9,853 nt of DNA from JACDAS01 sp046262415 (GTDB taxonomy: Bacteria; Actinomycetota; Thermoleophilia; Gaiellales; Gaiellaceae). A program made the translations under genes and the position numbers. The notes under the pieces were generated by a model. That model was not told where the DNA came from. It saw only the letters and a program-made list of their open reading frames with translations, and ran no database searches. Of this stretch, positions 1-5,536 are shown in pieces. The DNA lies in contig JBHEMU010000052.1 of NCBI GenBank assembly GCA_046262415.1, positions 1-9,853 on the forward strand. The letters are read 5' to 3'. Each line of letters opens with the position of its first letter. Positions within the stretch are counted from its first letter, which is position 1.

Positions 1-1
1 G

Positions 2-1615
2 GCGGGCCCGCCGCTCCTCGGCGAGCTGGTCGAGTCGGTCGAGGGCGGGACGACACGCGGCCACGTCGACCGGATCGTGCTCCTGCTCGCCGCGTTCCTC
101 CTGGCGTCGACCGTGCTCACCTGGCTGGCCCGGCGCGCCTCCTTCGTCCTCGCCGAGCAGATGTTCGCGGAGCTACGGGAGGACTTCATGCGGCGCGTGC
201 TCGCCCTGCCGCTCTCGACGGTGGAGCGGGCGGGGACGGGCGACCTCGTCTCCCGGACGACGGCGGACGTCGACTCGCTCGCGCGCACGGTCCGCTTCGC
301 GATCCCGGAAACCCTGATTGCGGCCGTGACGACGATCCTGACCGTGGCGGCCGCGATCTGGGTCAGCCCGATCGCGGCGCTGCCGTGCATCGCGGGCGTG
401 CCGGTGCTCCTCGTCGGCACGCGGTGGTACCTGCGTCGGGCGCCCGCCGCGTACCTGTGGGAACGCGCCGCGTACGCCACGCTCACGGGCACGGTCGGAG
501 AGACGGTCGAAGGGGGGCGCACCGTCGAGGCCCTCGGCCTGAACGAGGAGCGCGTCCGCCGCATCGACGCCGACCTCGAGGAGGCCTACCGGGCCGAGCG
601 GCGCACGCTGTACCTGCGCACGATCTGGTTTCCGTCCGCCGAGTTCGCCTACGTCCTGCCGGTCGCGGCCGCGGTGGCGTGGGGCGGCTGGCTCGTCTCC
701 GCCGGCCACGCCTCGATCGGGGAGGTGACCGCCATCGCCCTCTACGTCGTCCAGCTCGCGGATCCCGTCGACCGGCTGATCTCCTGTCTCGACGAGATCC
801 AGGTGGGAGCGACGTCGTTCGCCCGCCTGGTCGGGATCGTCCGCGTGCCGGCCGACCGGTCGGCGACCGGGGAGGAGCCGGACGGGGACCGCCTGCGTGC
901 CCGCGACGTCCGCTACGCCTACGTCCCCGGCCGGGACGTGCTCCACGGCATCGACCTCGACCTGGAGCCCGGCGAGCGGGTCGCCGTGGTCGGCCCCTCG
1001 GGCGCGGGGAAGTCGACGCTCGGGCGCCTGCTGGCGGGCATCCACCCGCCCCGCCTCGGGCGCGTCGACGTCGGCGGCGTCAGGCTCGTCGACCTGCCGC
1101 TCGACACGCTTCGCCGGGAAGTGGCGCTCGTCACCCAGGAGCAGCACGTGTTCGTGGGCACGGTCGCCGACAATCTCCGGCTTGCCCGCCCGGGAGCGTC
1201 CGGCGAGCAGCTCGCCGAGGCGCTGGCGGCCGTCGACGCGCTGGAGTGGGCCGACGCGCTGCCCGACGGGCTGGAGACCGTCGTCGGCGCCGGCGGCTTT
1301 CCCCTGTCTCCGGCCCAGGCGCAGCAGATCGCCCTCGCGCGCCTCGTGCTTGCCGATCCGCACACGCTCGTGCTGGACGAGGCGACCTCGCTCCTCGACC
1401 CGCGCGCGGCGCGTCATCTCGAGCGCTCGCTCGCGTCGGTGATCGAGGGCAGGACCGTCGTGGCGATCGCGCACCGCCTCCACACCGCCCACGACGCCGA
1501 TCGCGTGGCGGTCGTCGAAGATGGGCTCGTGCACGAGGTCGGGACCCACGACGAGCTCGTCGCGCGCGACGGCTCCTACGCGTCCCTCTGGGAATCCTGG
1601 CACGGCGACCGCTGA
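2..1615 (+). CDS. ABC exporter half-transporter (permease-ATPase fusion), 5'-truncated by the window
   Basis: Type IV (ABCB-like) exporter half: a membrane domain fused to an ATPase domain, expected to act as a dimer in the cytoplasmic membrane. The frame is open from base 2, so the true start lies upstream; the GTG at 77 is internal. About 537 codons are visible. Hydrophobic segments lie near 77-150, 300-420 (two helices) and 640-770 (two helices). The ATPase domain begins near 890: Walker A GPSGAGKST at 992-1018, Q-loop TQEQ near 1132, signature LSPAQ at 1304-1318, Walker B and catalytic Glu LVLDEA at 1367-1384, and H-loop His at 1472-1474. The signature is LSPAQ rather than LSGGQ, while the catalytic Glu and His are kept; this pattern is known from one partner of heterodimeric exporters. 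I infer that the other half is encoded upstream, outside the window. The substrate cannot be told. Confidence 0.95.
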   Translation, partial: AGPPLLGELVESVEGGTTRGHVDRIVLLLAAFLLASTVLTWLARRASFVLAEQMFAELREDFMRRVLALPLSTVERAGTGDLVSRTTADVDSLARTVRFAIPETLIAAVTTILTVAAAIWVSPIAALPCIAGVPVLLVGTRWYLRRAPAAYLWERAAYATLTGTVGETVEGGRTVEALGLNEERVRRIDADLEEAYRAERRTLYLRTIWFPSAEFAYVLPVAAAVAWGGWLVSAGHASIGEVTAIALYVVQLADPVDRLISCLDEIQVGATSFARLVGIVRVPADRSATGEEPDGDRLRARDVRYAYVPGRDVLHGIDLDLEPGERVAVVGPSGAGKSTLGRLLAGIHPPRLGRVDVGGVRLVDLPLDTLRREVALVTQEQHVFVGTVADNLRLARPGASGEQLAEALAAVDALEWADALPDGLETVVGAGGFPLSPAQAQQIALARLVLADPHTLVLDEATSLLDPRAARHLERSLASVIEGRTVVAIAHRLHTAHDADRVAVVEDGLVHEVGTHDELVARDGSYASLWESWHGDR

Positions 1616-1640
1616 GCGGCGCCGAGGACGGGGCGCCCCA

Positions 1641-1658
1641 GGCGTCGCCTGCGACGCC
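1641..1658 (+). terminator. GC-rich hairpin after the ABC gene, possible terminator
   Basis: GGCGTCGC (1641-1648) and GCGACGCC (1651-1658) are perfect inverted repeats around CT, so a 7-bp stem with a CCTG tetraloop can form. It starts 26 bases after the ABC stop codon and lies between two convergent reading directions, so it could serve both. There is no T-run, as is usual in very GC-rich actinobacteria, so termination is inferred from position and symmetry only. A ten-base palindrome, GGGGCGCCCC, lies just before it. Confidence 0.4.
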
Positions 1659-1672
1659 GACCACCCACACTC

Positions 1673-1880
1673 CTACGGCCTGATGTTCTGGTTGAGCCGG
1701 AACTGGTTGTCCGGGTCGTACTTCGAAGGCGCTGTTGAGCGCCGGGTAGGGCATTGGCCCCACGTGCTCGGCGGCGACCGGCGCCACGTCGCGGAGCGGC
1801 GCGAGGGCGGCCGCTCCCTGCTCGAGTCGCCGGACCAGCAGGCAACGAAGACCAGGAAGCTGTCGCCACGACTCCGCGGG
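1673..1880 (-). pseudogene. Remnant of an FAD-linked (berberine-bridge type) oxidoreductase, deleted and frameshifted
   Basis: Read on the minus strand, three pieces of one protein family appear in different frames. First comes DSFLVFVACWSGD (about 1863-1825). Next, shifted, is EQGAAALAPLRDVAPVAAEH followed by VGPMPYPALNSAF (about 1822-1722). Last, shifted again, is KYDPDNQFRLNQNIRP and a TAG stop at 1675-1673. From knowledge of the family, the last piece is the C-terminal BBE segment that closes FAD-linked oxidases, and PMPYPALNSAF belongs to their middle, normally separated from the C-terminus by well over a hundred residues. So the N-terminal FAD domain is missing, an internal block has been deleted at about 1722, and there are at least two frame breaks. 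The remnant begins immediately after the stop of the RsiG-like gene. It cannot make an active enzyme. Confidence 0.8.
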
Positions 1881-2108
1881 TCACCTGGTGCTCGGCAGCC
1901 ACCTCCGCAGGACGGCCTCGGCGACCAGACGTGGGTCGACGTGTGGCGGCGTGCGCCTGAAGCGGGCGATTCGCTCCGCGCGGAGCAGCTCGAGCTCTCC
2001 CTGCACGAGGGAGCGGGCGGCTCCAAGCGCCTCCTCCCTGCTCACGAGCTCGGCGATCAGTGCGTCCAGGTCATCCGTTGGGACCGATCGCAGATCCGTT
2101 CCGTCCAT
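1881..2108 (-). CDS. RsiG-like small protein (single-motif anti-sigma / c-di-GMP-binding family)
   Basis: 75 residues, ATG at 2108-2106, preceded by an AGGGAGAG ribosome-binding site about six bases away. Residues 5-50 look like a charged helical hairpin: LRSVPTDDLDALIAEL, then a second helix ending LLRAERIAR. This matches the RsiG family as I know it. In Streptomyces, RsiG binds c-di-GMP through E-x3-S-x2-R-x3-Q-x3-D and in that state sequesters the sporulation sigma factor WhiG. Here residues 25-40 read E25-x3-G29-x2-R32-x3-Q36-x3-E40, so E, R and Q are kept while S becomes G and D becomes E. Only one motif copy is present, as reported for the Rubrobacter homologue, which works as a dimer. 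The C-terminal 25 residues are Arg- and Pro-rich and not recognisable. Family membership is fairly secure; nucleotide binding and the sigma partner are inference. A FliA/WhiG-like promoter lies just upstream. Confidence 0.75.
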   Translation of the reverse strand: MDGTDLRSVPTDDLDALIAELVSREEALGAARSLVQGELELLRAERIARFRRTPPHVDPRLVAEAVLRRWLPSTR

Positions 2109-2150
2109 CGTTTCTCTCCCTTCGACTCCTTGGCGGCGGTCGGTCCTACT

Positions 2151-2178
2151 GCATCGGCTGTTCGGGCCTAACTCTTTA
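2151..2178 (-). promoter_or_regulatory. FliA/WhiG-like promoter for the RsiG-like gene
   Basis: On the minus strand TAAA (2178-2175) is followed after 16 bases by GCCGATGC (2158-2151). The motility/WhiG sigma-factor consensus is TAAA-N15-GCCGATAA, so the -35 is exact, the spacer is one base longer, and six of the eight -10 bases match from the 5' end. The predicted transcription start is near 2144, about 35 bases before the ATG at 2108, leaving room for the ribosome-binding site. The TAAA overlaps the TAA stop codon of the xdhC-like gene, which explains part of it by chance. Confidence 0.45.
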
Positions 2179-3225
2179 GGGGGATCGGCCGGCGTGGATC
2201 CGCTGCTTCGCGGTCTTGAGCCGCCCGCCGTCGCGTGCGGCGCGCACCGCCAGGATCTCGGCGAGGATCGACAGGGCCGTCTCGTCCTGCGTGTCGGCGC
2301 CGATGTCGAGGCCGCACGGGCCGGCGATCCGGTCGAGCGCCTCCTCGGCGACGCCGGCCTCGAGCAGGCGCTCCCGGCGGCGCTGCTGGTTTCGGCGGGA
2401 GCCGAGCGCCCCGACGTAGAACGCCTCCGTCTCGAGCGCGCCCTTGAGCGCCGGCTCGTCGAACTTGTCGTCGTGCGTGAGGACGACGATCGCCGTCTGG
2501 TGGTCCGGCTGCACCTGCGCCAGCGCCTCGTCCGGCCACGCGACGATCAGCTCGTCCGCCGAGGGGATGCGCTCTCGGGTGGCGAACTTCGCTCGGGCGT
2601 CGGCGACGATCGTTGTCCAGCCGAGGAGCTTCGCCGCCCGGCAGAGTGACTCGGCGGCGTCGACCGCCCCGTAGACGAAGAGGCGGGACGGCGGCCCGTA
2701 CCACTCGGCGAACACCTTCGTGCCGTCTCCGAGCTCGAGCAGGCGGTTCCGACCGCCGCGGATCAGCTCGTCGACTCGGTCGAGCGCCGCGGCCGGCACG
2801 CCCGCGCCGCTGCCCCGGCCGTCCTCGTAGCGCAGCGCCCACGCGCCGGCCGCGTCGCCCTCGACCACGCTCAGGAGGACGGCGCGCTCACCTTCTGCCG
2901 GTCGCTCGAGCTCCGCAGGGCTGCGAGCGACGAACACGTCGATCTCCCCGCCGCACGGCAAGCCGGCCTCCCAGGCCTGCTCGTCGGCGATCCCGTAGCT
3001 CAGCAGCTTCGGCGCGCCCGTCTCGAGCACCTCGCGGGCGTGCTCGTAGACGTCGCTCTCGACGCAGCCGCCCGAGACCGAGCCGCACATGCGGCCGGAC
3101 TCGGAGACGGCCATGCTCGTCCCGACCGGGCGCGGCGCCGATCGGCGCGCGGCGACCACGGTCGCGACGACCACCTCCTCGCCCTCCTGCCGCCAGCGGC
3201 GGACGTCGTCCAGGATCTCCTTCAC
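2176..3225 (-). CDS. XdhC/CoxI family molybdenum-cofactor maturation protein
   Basis: 349 residues, the usual length for a two-domain XdhC. Family members bind, sulfurate or insert molybdenum cofactor for xanthine dehydrogenase or CO dehydrogenase type enzymes in the cytoplasm. The N-terminal XdhC_CoxI domain (about 10-100) has GSVSGGCVE at 48-56 and PCGG at 90-93. The C-terminal Rossmann-like domain (about 180-335) has VYGAVDAAESL, VLTHDDKFD at 248-256, VGALGSRR at 271-278 and LDIGA at 306-310, and the protein ends with the typical GRLKTAKQRIHAGR. The GTG start at 3225-3223 is supported by AGGAGG (3237-3232) six bases upstream. No molybdenum hydroxylase subunit lies nearby, so its client enzyme must be encoded elsewhere. 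It probably shares direction, but not a tight operon, with the RsiG-like gene 67 bases downstream. Confidence 0.93.
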   Translation of the reverse strand: MKEILDDVRRWRQEGEEVVVATVVAARRSAPRPVGTSMAVSESGRMCGSVSGGCVESDVYEHAREVLETGAPKLLSYGIADEQAWEAGLPCGGEIDVFVARSPAELERPAEGERAVLLSVVEGDAAGAWALRYEDGRGSGAGVPAAALDRVDELIRGGRNRLLELGDGTKVFAEWYGPPSRLFVYGAVDAAESLCRAAKLLGWTTIVADARAKFATRERIPSADELIVAWPDEALAQVQPDHQTAIVVLTHDDKFDEPALKGALETEAFYVGALGSRRNQQRRRERLLEAGVAEEALDRIAGPCGLDIGADTQDETALSILAEILAVRAARDGGRLKTAKQRIHAGRSP

Positions 3226-3316
3226 GCGGTGCCTCCTCCCGATGCGCTCGGGCGGCCCGGCGTGGACGACCTGGCGCGTTTCTCCTGCGACGGCGGCGCC
3301 GCCCTCGCGGGCGCTG

Positions 3317-3436
3317 TTAGCTGTTCGAGGTGAACTTCTTGGCCGCCTCGGCCGCCCGCTTCTCGCTGCGCTTCTCCTTGAGCGACTTCTGAGGCTGCTT
3401 CTTCTGCTGCTTCTTCTGCTTGTCGGCGCCCTTCAT
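3317..3436 (-). CDS. Small Lys-rich basic protein, 39 residues
   Basis: ATG at 3436-3434, TAA at 3319-3317. A strong GGGGAGG ribosome-binding site sits five bases before the ATG. The product begins MKGADKQKKQQKKQPQ, followed by KSLKEKRSEKRAAEAAKKF, and ends TSNS. It is about one third Lys, with no hydrophobic segment, so it should be a cytosolic, highly basic and probably disordered or helical peptide. Similar short proteins carrying a KSLKEKR core are, to my memory, found in actinobacteria without a known function; binding to nucleic acid or ribosomes would suit the charge but is only a guess. It lies 91 bases upstream of the xdhC-like start and 67 bases downstream of the secreted-protein gene, all on the same strand. 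Codon use is typical of the region, which supports a real gene. Confidence 0.75.
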   Translation of the reverse strand: MKGADKQKKQQKKQPQKSLKEKRSEKRAAEAAKKFTSNS

Positions 3437-3503
3437 CGTGACCTCCCCAGACGTGACCGTCGTCAAGCCTACCCCGCGCGCCCGGCCGCCGAGCTGCAGG
3501 CCC

Positions 3504-3914
3504 TCAGCAGCTCGTGACCTTGTCCACCTCGTCGAGCCACTTGCCGTTCACCTTCAGGTAGAGATCGGCCTTCACGTTCGCCAGCACCTTTGCGCCCCGG
3601 AGGTACTTGTAGGCCACGTACCCCTTGGCGCCGCGAATCCGCTCGCCGGTGATCCTGAACGTGATCCCCTTCAGCGCGGCCTGCGTCTCCTTGGCCTGCT
3701 CGCGGAACTTCGCGTAGGGACACTGCGCCTTGAAGCGGGCGGTGAAGAGGGCGTAGAGCTGCTTGTGCTGGCCCTGGCGGGTGAGCCGGTCCTGCTTCAG
3801 CGTCACCTGCGCCGGCCCGTTGCGGGCCAGCGACGGGGCGGCCGCCGCGGTCGAGACGAGGAGCGCCACCCCCGCGATCGCCGGAACGATCAGCCTGAGG
3901 GTCATGCGTCGCAA
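3504..3914 (-). CDS. Small secreted protein, probable NTF2-like fold
   Basis: 136 residues from a TTG at 3914-3912, or 133 from the ATG at 3905-3903. The TTG is preferred because AAAGGA (3927-3922) is seven bases before it, while the ATG has no ribosome-binding site of its own. The N-terminus is a classic Sec signal: MRRM, a hydrophobic stretch, then STAAAAPSLA with a likely cleavage after the Ala run. The mature part (about 110 residues) has an early helical region with LYALFTARFKAQCPYAKF, then alternating strands that end LYLKVNGKWLDEVDKVTSC. That order resembles extracellular NTF2-like proteins, which often bind or carry small ligands; no function can be assigned. Only two Cys remain in the mature protein, in QCPY and as the very last residue, so a disulfide tying the C-terminus down is plausible. 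It is transcribed away from the HerA-like gene. Confidence 0.85.
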   Translation of the reverse strand: MRRMTLRLIVPAIAGVALLVSTAAAAPSLARNGPAQVTLKQDRLTRQGQHKQLYALFTARFKAQCPYAKFREQAKETQAALKGITFRITGERIRGAKGYVAYKYLRGAKVLANVKADLYLKVNGKWLDEVDKVTSC

Positions 3915-3921
3915 AGGGAGA

Positions 3922-3927
3922 TCCTTT
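3922..3927 (-). promoter_or_regulatory. Ribosome-binding site deciding a TTG start
   Basis: AAAGGA on the minus strand lies seven bases before TTG (3914-3912), an ideal spacing, but sixteen before the next in-frame ATG (3905-3903). This favours the TTG start, which adds the residues MRR to the signal peptide. Confidence 0.5.
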
Positions 3928-3945
3928 CGTCGGATGGCACCGGCG

Positions 3946-3974
3946 AGTGTAGCCACGCCGCGGCGACCGACTAC
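3946..3974 (-). promoter_or_regulatory. Possible sigma-70 type promoter of the secreted-protein gene
   Basis: TACACT (3951-3946) fits a -10 hexamer and would give a start near 3939, about 25 bases before the TTG. Seventeen bases further upstream is GTAGTC (3974-3969), a poor -35. It lies in the divergent gap between this gene and the HerA-like gene. Weak support. Confidence 0.3.
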
Positions 3975-4013
3975 CCCGCGGCGCCGGGCGGCGGGTGATA
4001 GAAGTCGCCGCGC

Positions 4014-5525
4014 GTGGGGGGTTTCGGCGATCTGATCGCGAAGGCGTACGCCGTCGAGGGCGAAGCGCTGGCCCTCGGGCGCGGCGTCGACGGCGAGGGC
4101 GAGCTCGCCCGCGACGCGCTCGTCCAGGTGCCGCTCGCGATGACGAACCGGCACGGCCTGATCGCGGGCGCGACAGGCACGGGGAAGACGAGCACCCTCA
4201 GGATCCTCGCGGAGCAGCTCTCCGCCGCGGGCGTCCCCGTCGTCGCCGCCGACGTCAAGGGCGACCTGTCCGGTCTGGCCGCTGCGGGCGCGCCCGGCAC
4301 GATGGCGGAGAAGCGCGCGGCCGACCTCGGCGAGCTGTTCGCGCCGCAGGCCTTCCCGGTCGAGTACCTCGCCCTGGGCGGCATCGGACCGGGTATCCCC
4401 GTCCGGGCGACCGTCTCGGACTTCGGGCCGCTCCTGCTCGCGAAGATCCTCGACGCGAACGAGACCCAGGAGCAGAGCCTGTCGCTCCTCTTCCACTACG
4501 CGGACGCGAAGGGCCTGCCCCTGCTCGACCTCGCCGACCTGCGCGCGATGCTGATGTTCCTCGACTCGGACGCGGGCCGGGCCGAGCTGAAGGGGATCGG
4601 CGGCGTCTCCACGGCGACGATCGGGGTGCTCCTGCGGACGCTGATCTCGCTCGAGGACGGCGGCGGCACCGAGTTCTTCGGTGAGCCGCAGCTGGACGTG
4701 GCCGACCTGATGCGGACGACCCCGGACGGTCGCGGCGTCATCTCCTGCCTCGAGCTGGCGTCCGTCCAGGACAAGCCCCGGCTGTGGTCGACGGCGCTGA
4801 TGTGGCTGGTGGCGGAGCTGTTCGAGACCCTCCCCGAGGCGGGCGACCTGCCCAAGCCGAAGCTGGTCGTCTTCCTCGACGAGGCGCACCTGCTCTTCAC
4901 GGGGGCCTCGAAGTCCTTCGTCGAGTCGATCGTCCAGACCGTGCGGCTGATCCGCTCGAAGGGCGTCGGCGTCTTCTTCGTCACGCAGACGCCGAAGGAC
5001 GTCCACGCCGACGTGCTCGCCCAGCTCGGGAACCGTGTCCAGCACGCGCTGCGTGCATACACGCCCGACGACGCGAAGGCGCTGAAGGCGACCGTCTCCA
5101 CCTTCCCCAAGTCCGACCTGTACGACCTCGAGGAGCTGCTCCCGCAGCTCGGGATCGGCGAGGCCGTGGTCACGATCCTCGACGAGCGAGGCGTGCCCAC
5201 GCCCGTCGTCCACACCCGGATCCGGGCGCCCCAGTCGCGCATGGGACCCGCGGACGACGTCGCGGGTGCCGCCCGGGCCTCGCCGCTCGCGGCGAAGTAC
5301 GGGACGCGGGTCGACGCCCAGAGCGCGCGCGAGCTCCTCGCGGCGAGGCTGGAGCAGCCGACACCGGTGGCCGCGCCGCCGCCGGTGAAGGAGCGACACC
5401 GGGAGGCCGCGAAGGCCGGCGGCGGCGGCGGCGGCCTCGGAGACTTCCTCGGCTCGCGCCAGGGCAAGCAGATCCAGCGCGAGGTCGTCCGGGGCGTGTT
5501 CGGGCTGCTCCGGAAGGCGCTGTAG
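4014..5525 (+). CDS. HerA-like ATPase, DUF853/YjgR family
   Basis: 503 residues, full length for the family related to E. coli YjgR. These are FtsK/HerA-superfamily P-loop ATPases of unproven role, thought to act on DNA as hexameric motors; no NurA nuclease gene is beside it. The N-terminus (DLIAKAYAVEGEALALGRGV) aligns with the family start. Walker A GATGTGKT is at 52-59, followed by the family block ADVKGDLSGL near 84-93. Walker B LVVFLDEAH is near 284-292, with Asp289 and Glu290. The hallmark TQTPKDV and LGNRVQHALRA follow it. A Pro- and Gly-rich linker with six GGC codons at 5418-5435 leads to a short basic C-terminal helix. The GTG at 4014 is the only early start, because TAG lies in frame at 3999-4001; no good ribosome-binding site is seen. 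It converges with the LVIVD gene, only 11 bases away. Confidence 0.93.
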   Translation: MGGFGDLIAKAYAVEGEALALGRGVDGEGELARDALVQVPLAMTNRHGLIAGATGTGKTSTLRILAEQLSAAGVPVVAADVKGDLSGLAAAGAPGTMAEKRAADLGELFAPQAFPVEYLALGGIGPGIPVRATVSDFGPLLLAKILDANETQEQSLSLLFHYADAKGLPLLDLADLRAMLMFLDSDAGRAELKGIGGVSTATIGVLLRTLISLEDGGGTEFFGEPQLDVADLMRTTPDGRGVISCLELASVQDKPRLWSTALMWLVAELFETLPEAGDLPKPKLVVFLDEAHLLFTGASKSFVESIVQTVRLIRSKGVGVFFVTQTPKDVHADVLAQLGNRVQHALRAYTPDDAKALKATVSTFPKSDLYDLEELLPQLGIGEAVVTILDERGVPTPVVHTRIRAPQSRMGPADDVAGAARASPLAAKYGTRVDAQSARELLAARLEQPTPVAAPPPVKERHREAAKAGGGGGGLGDFLGSRQGKQIQREVVRGVFGLLRKAL

Positions 5526-5536
5526 GAGGTGGGTCT

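Noticed and set aside
173..1603. Long minus-strand open frame opposite the ABC gene
   Set aside because: Low-complexity Arg/Asp/Val composition and no motif, while the plus strand carries all ABC motifs.
3290..3301. GGCGGCGCCGCC palindrome after the Lys-rich gene as a terminator
   Set aside because: It has no loop or T-run, and such runs are frequent by chance in this sequence.
5418..5435. Run of six GGC units as a possible microsatellite
   Set aside because: It encodes a Gly linker in frame in the HerA-like protein; short and expected at this GC content.
4496..5467. Minus-strand open frame opposite the HerA-like gene
   Set aside because: Ser- and Arg-rich antisense shadow; the HerA-like motifs lie on the plus strand.
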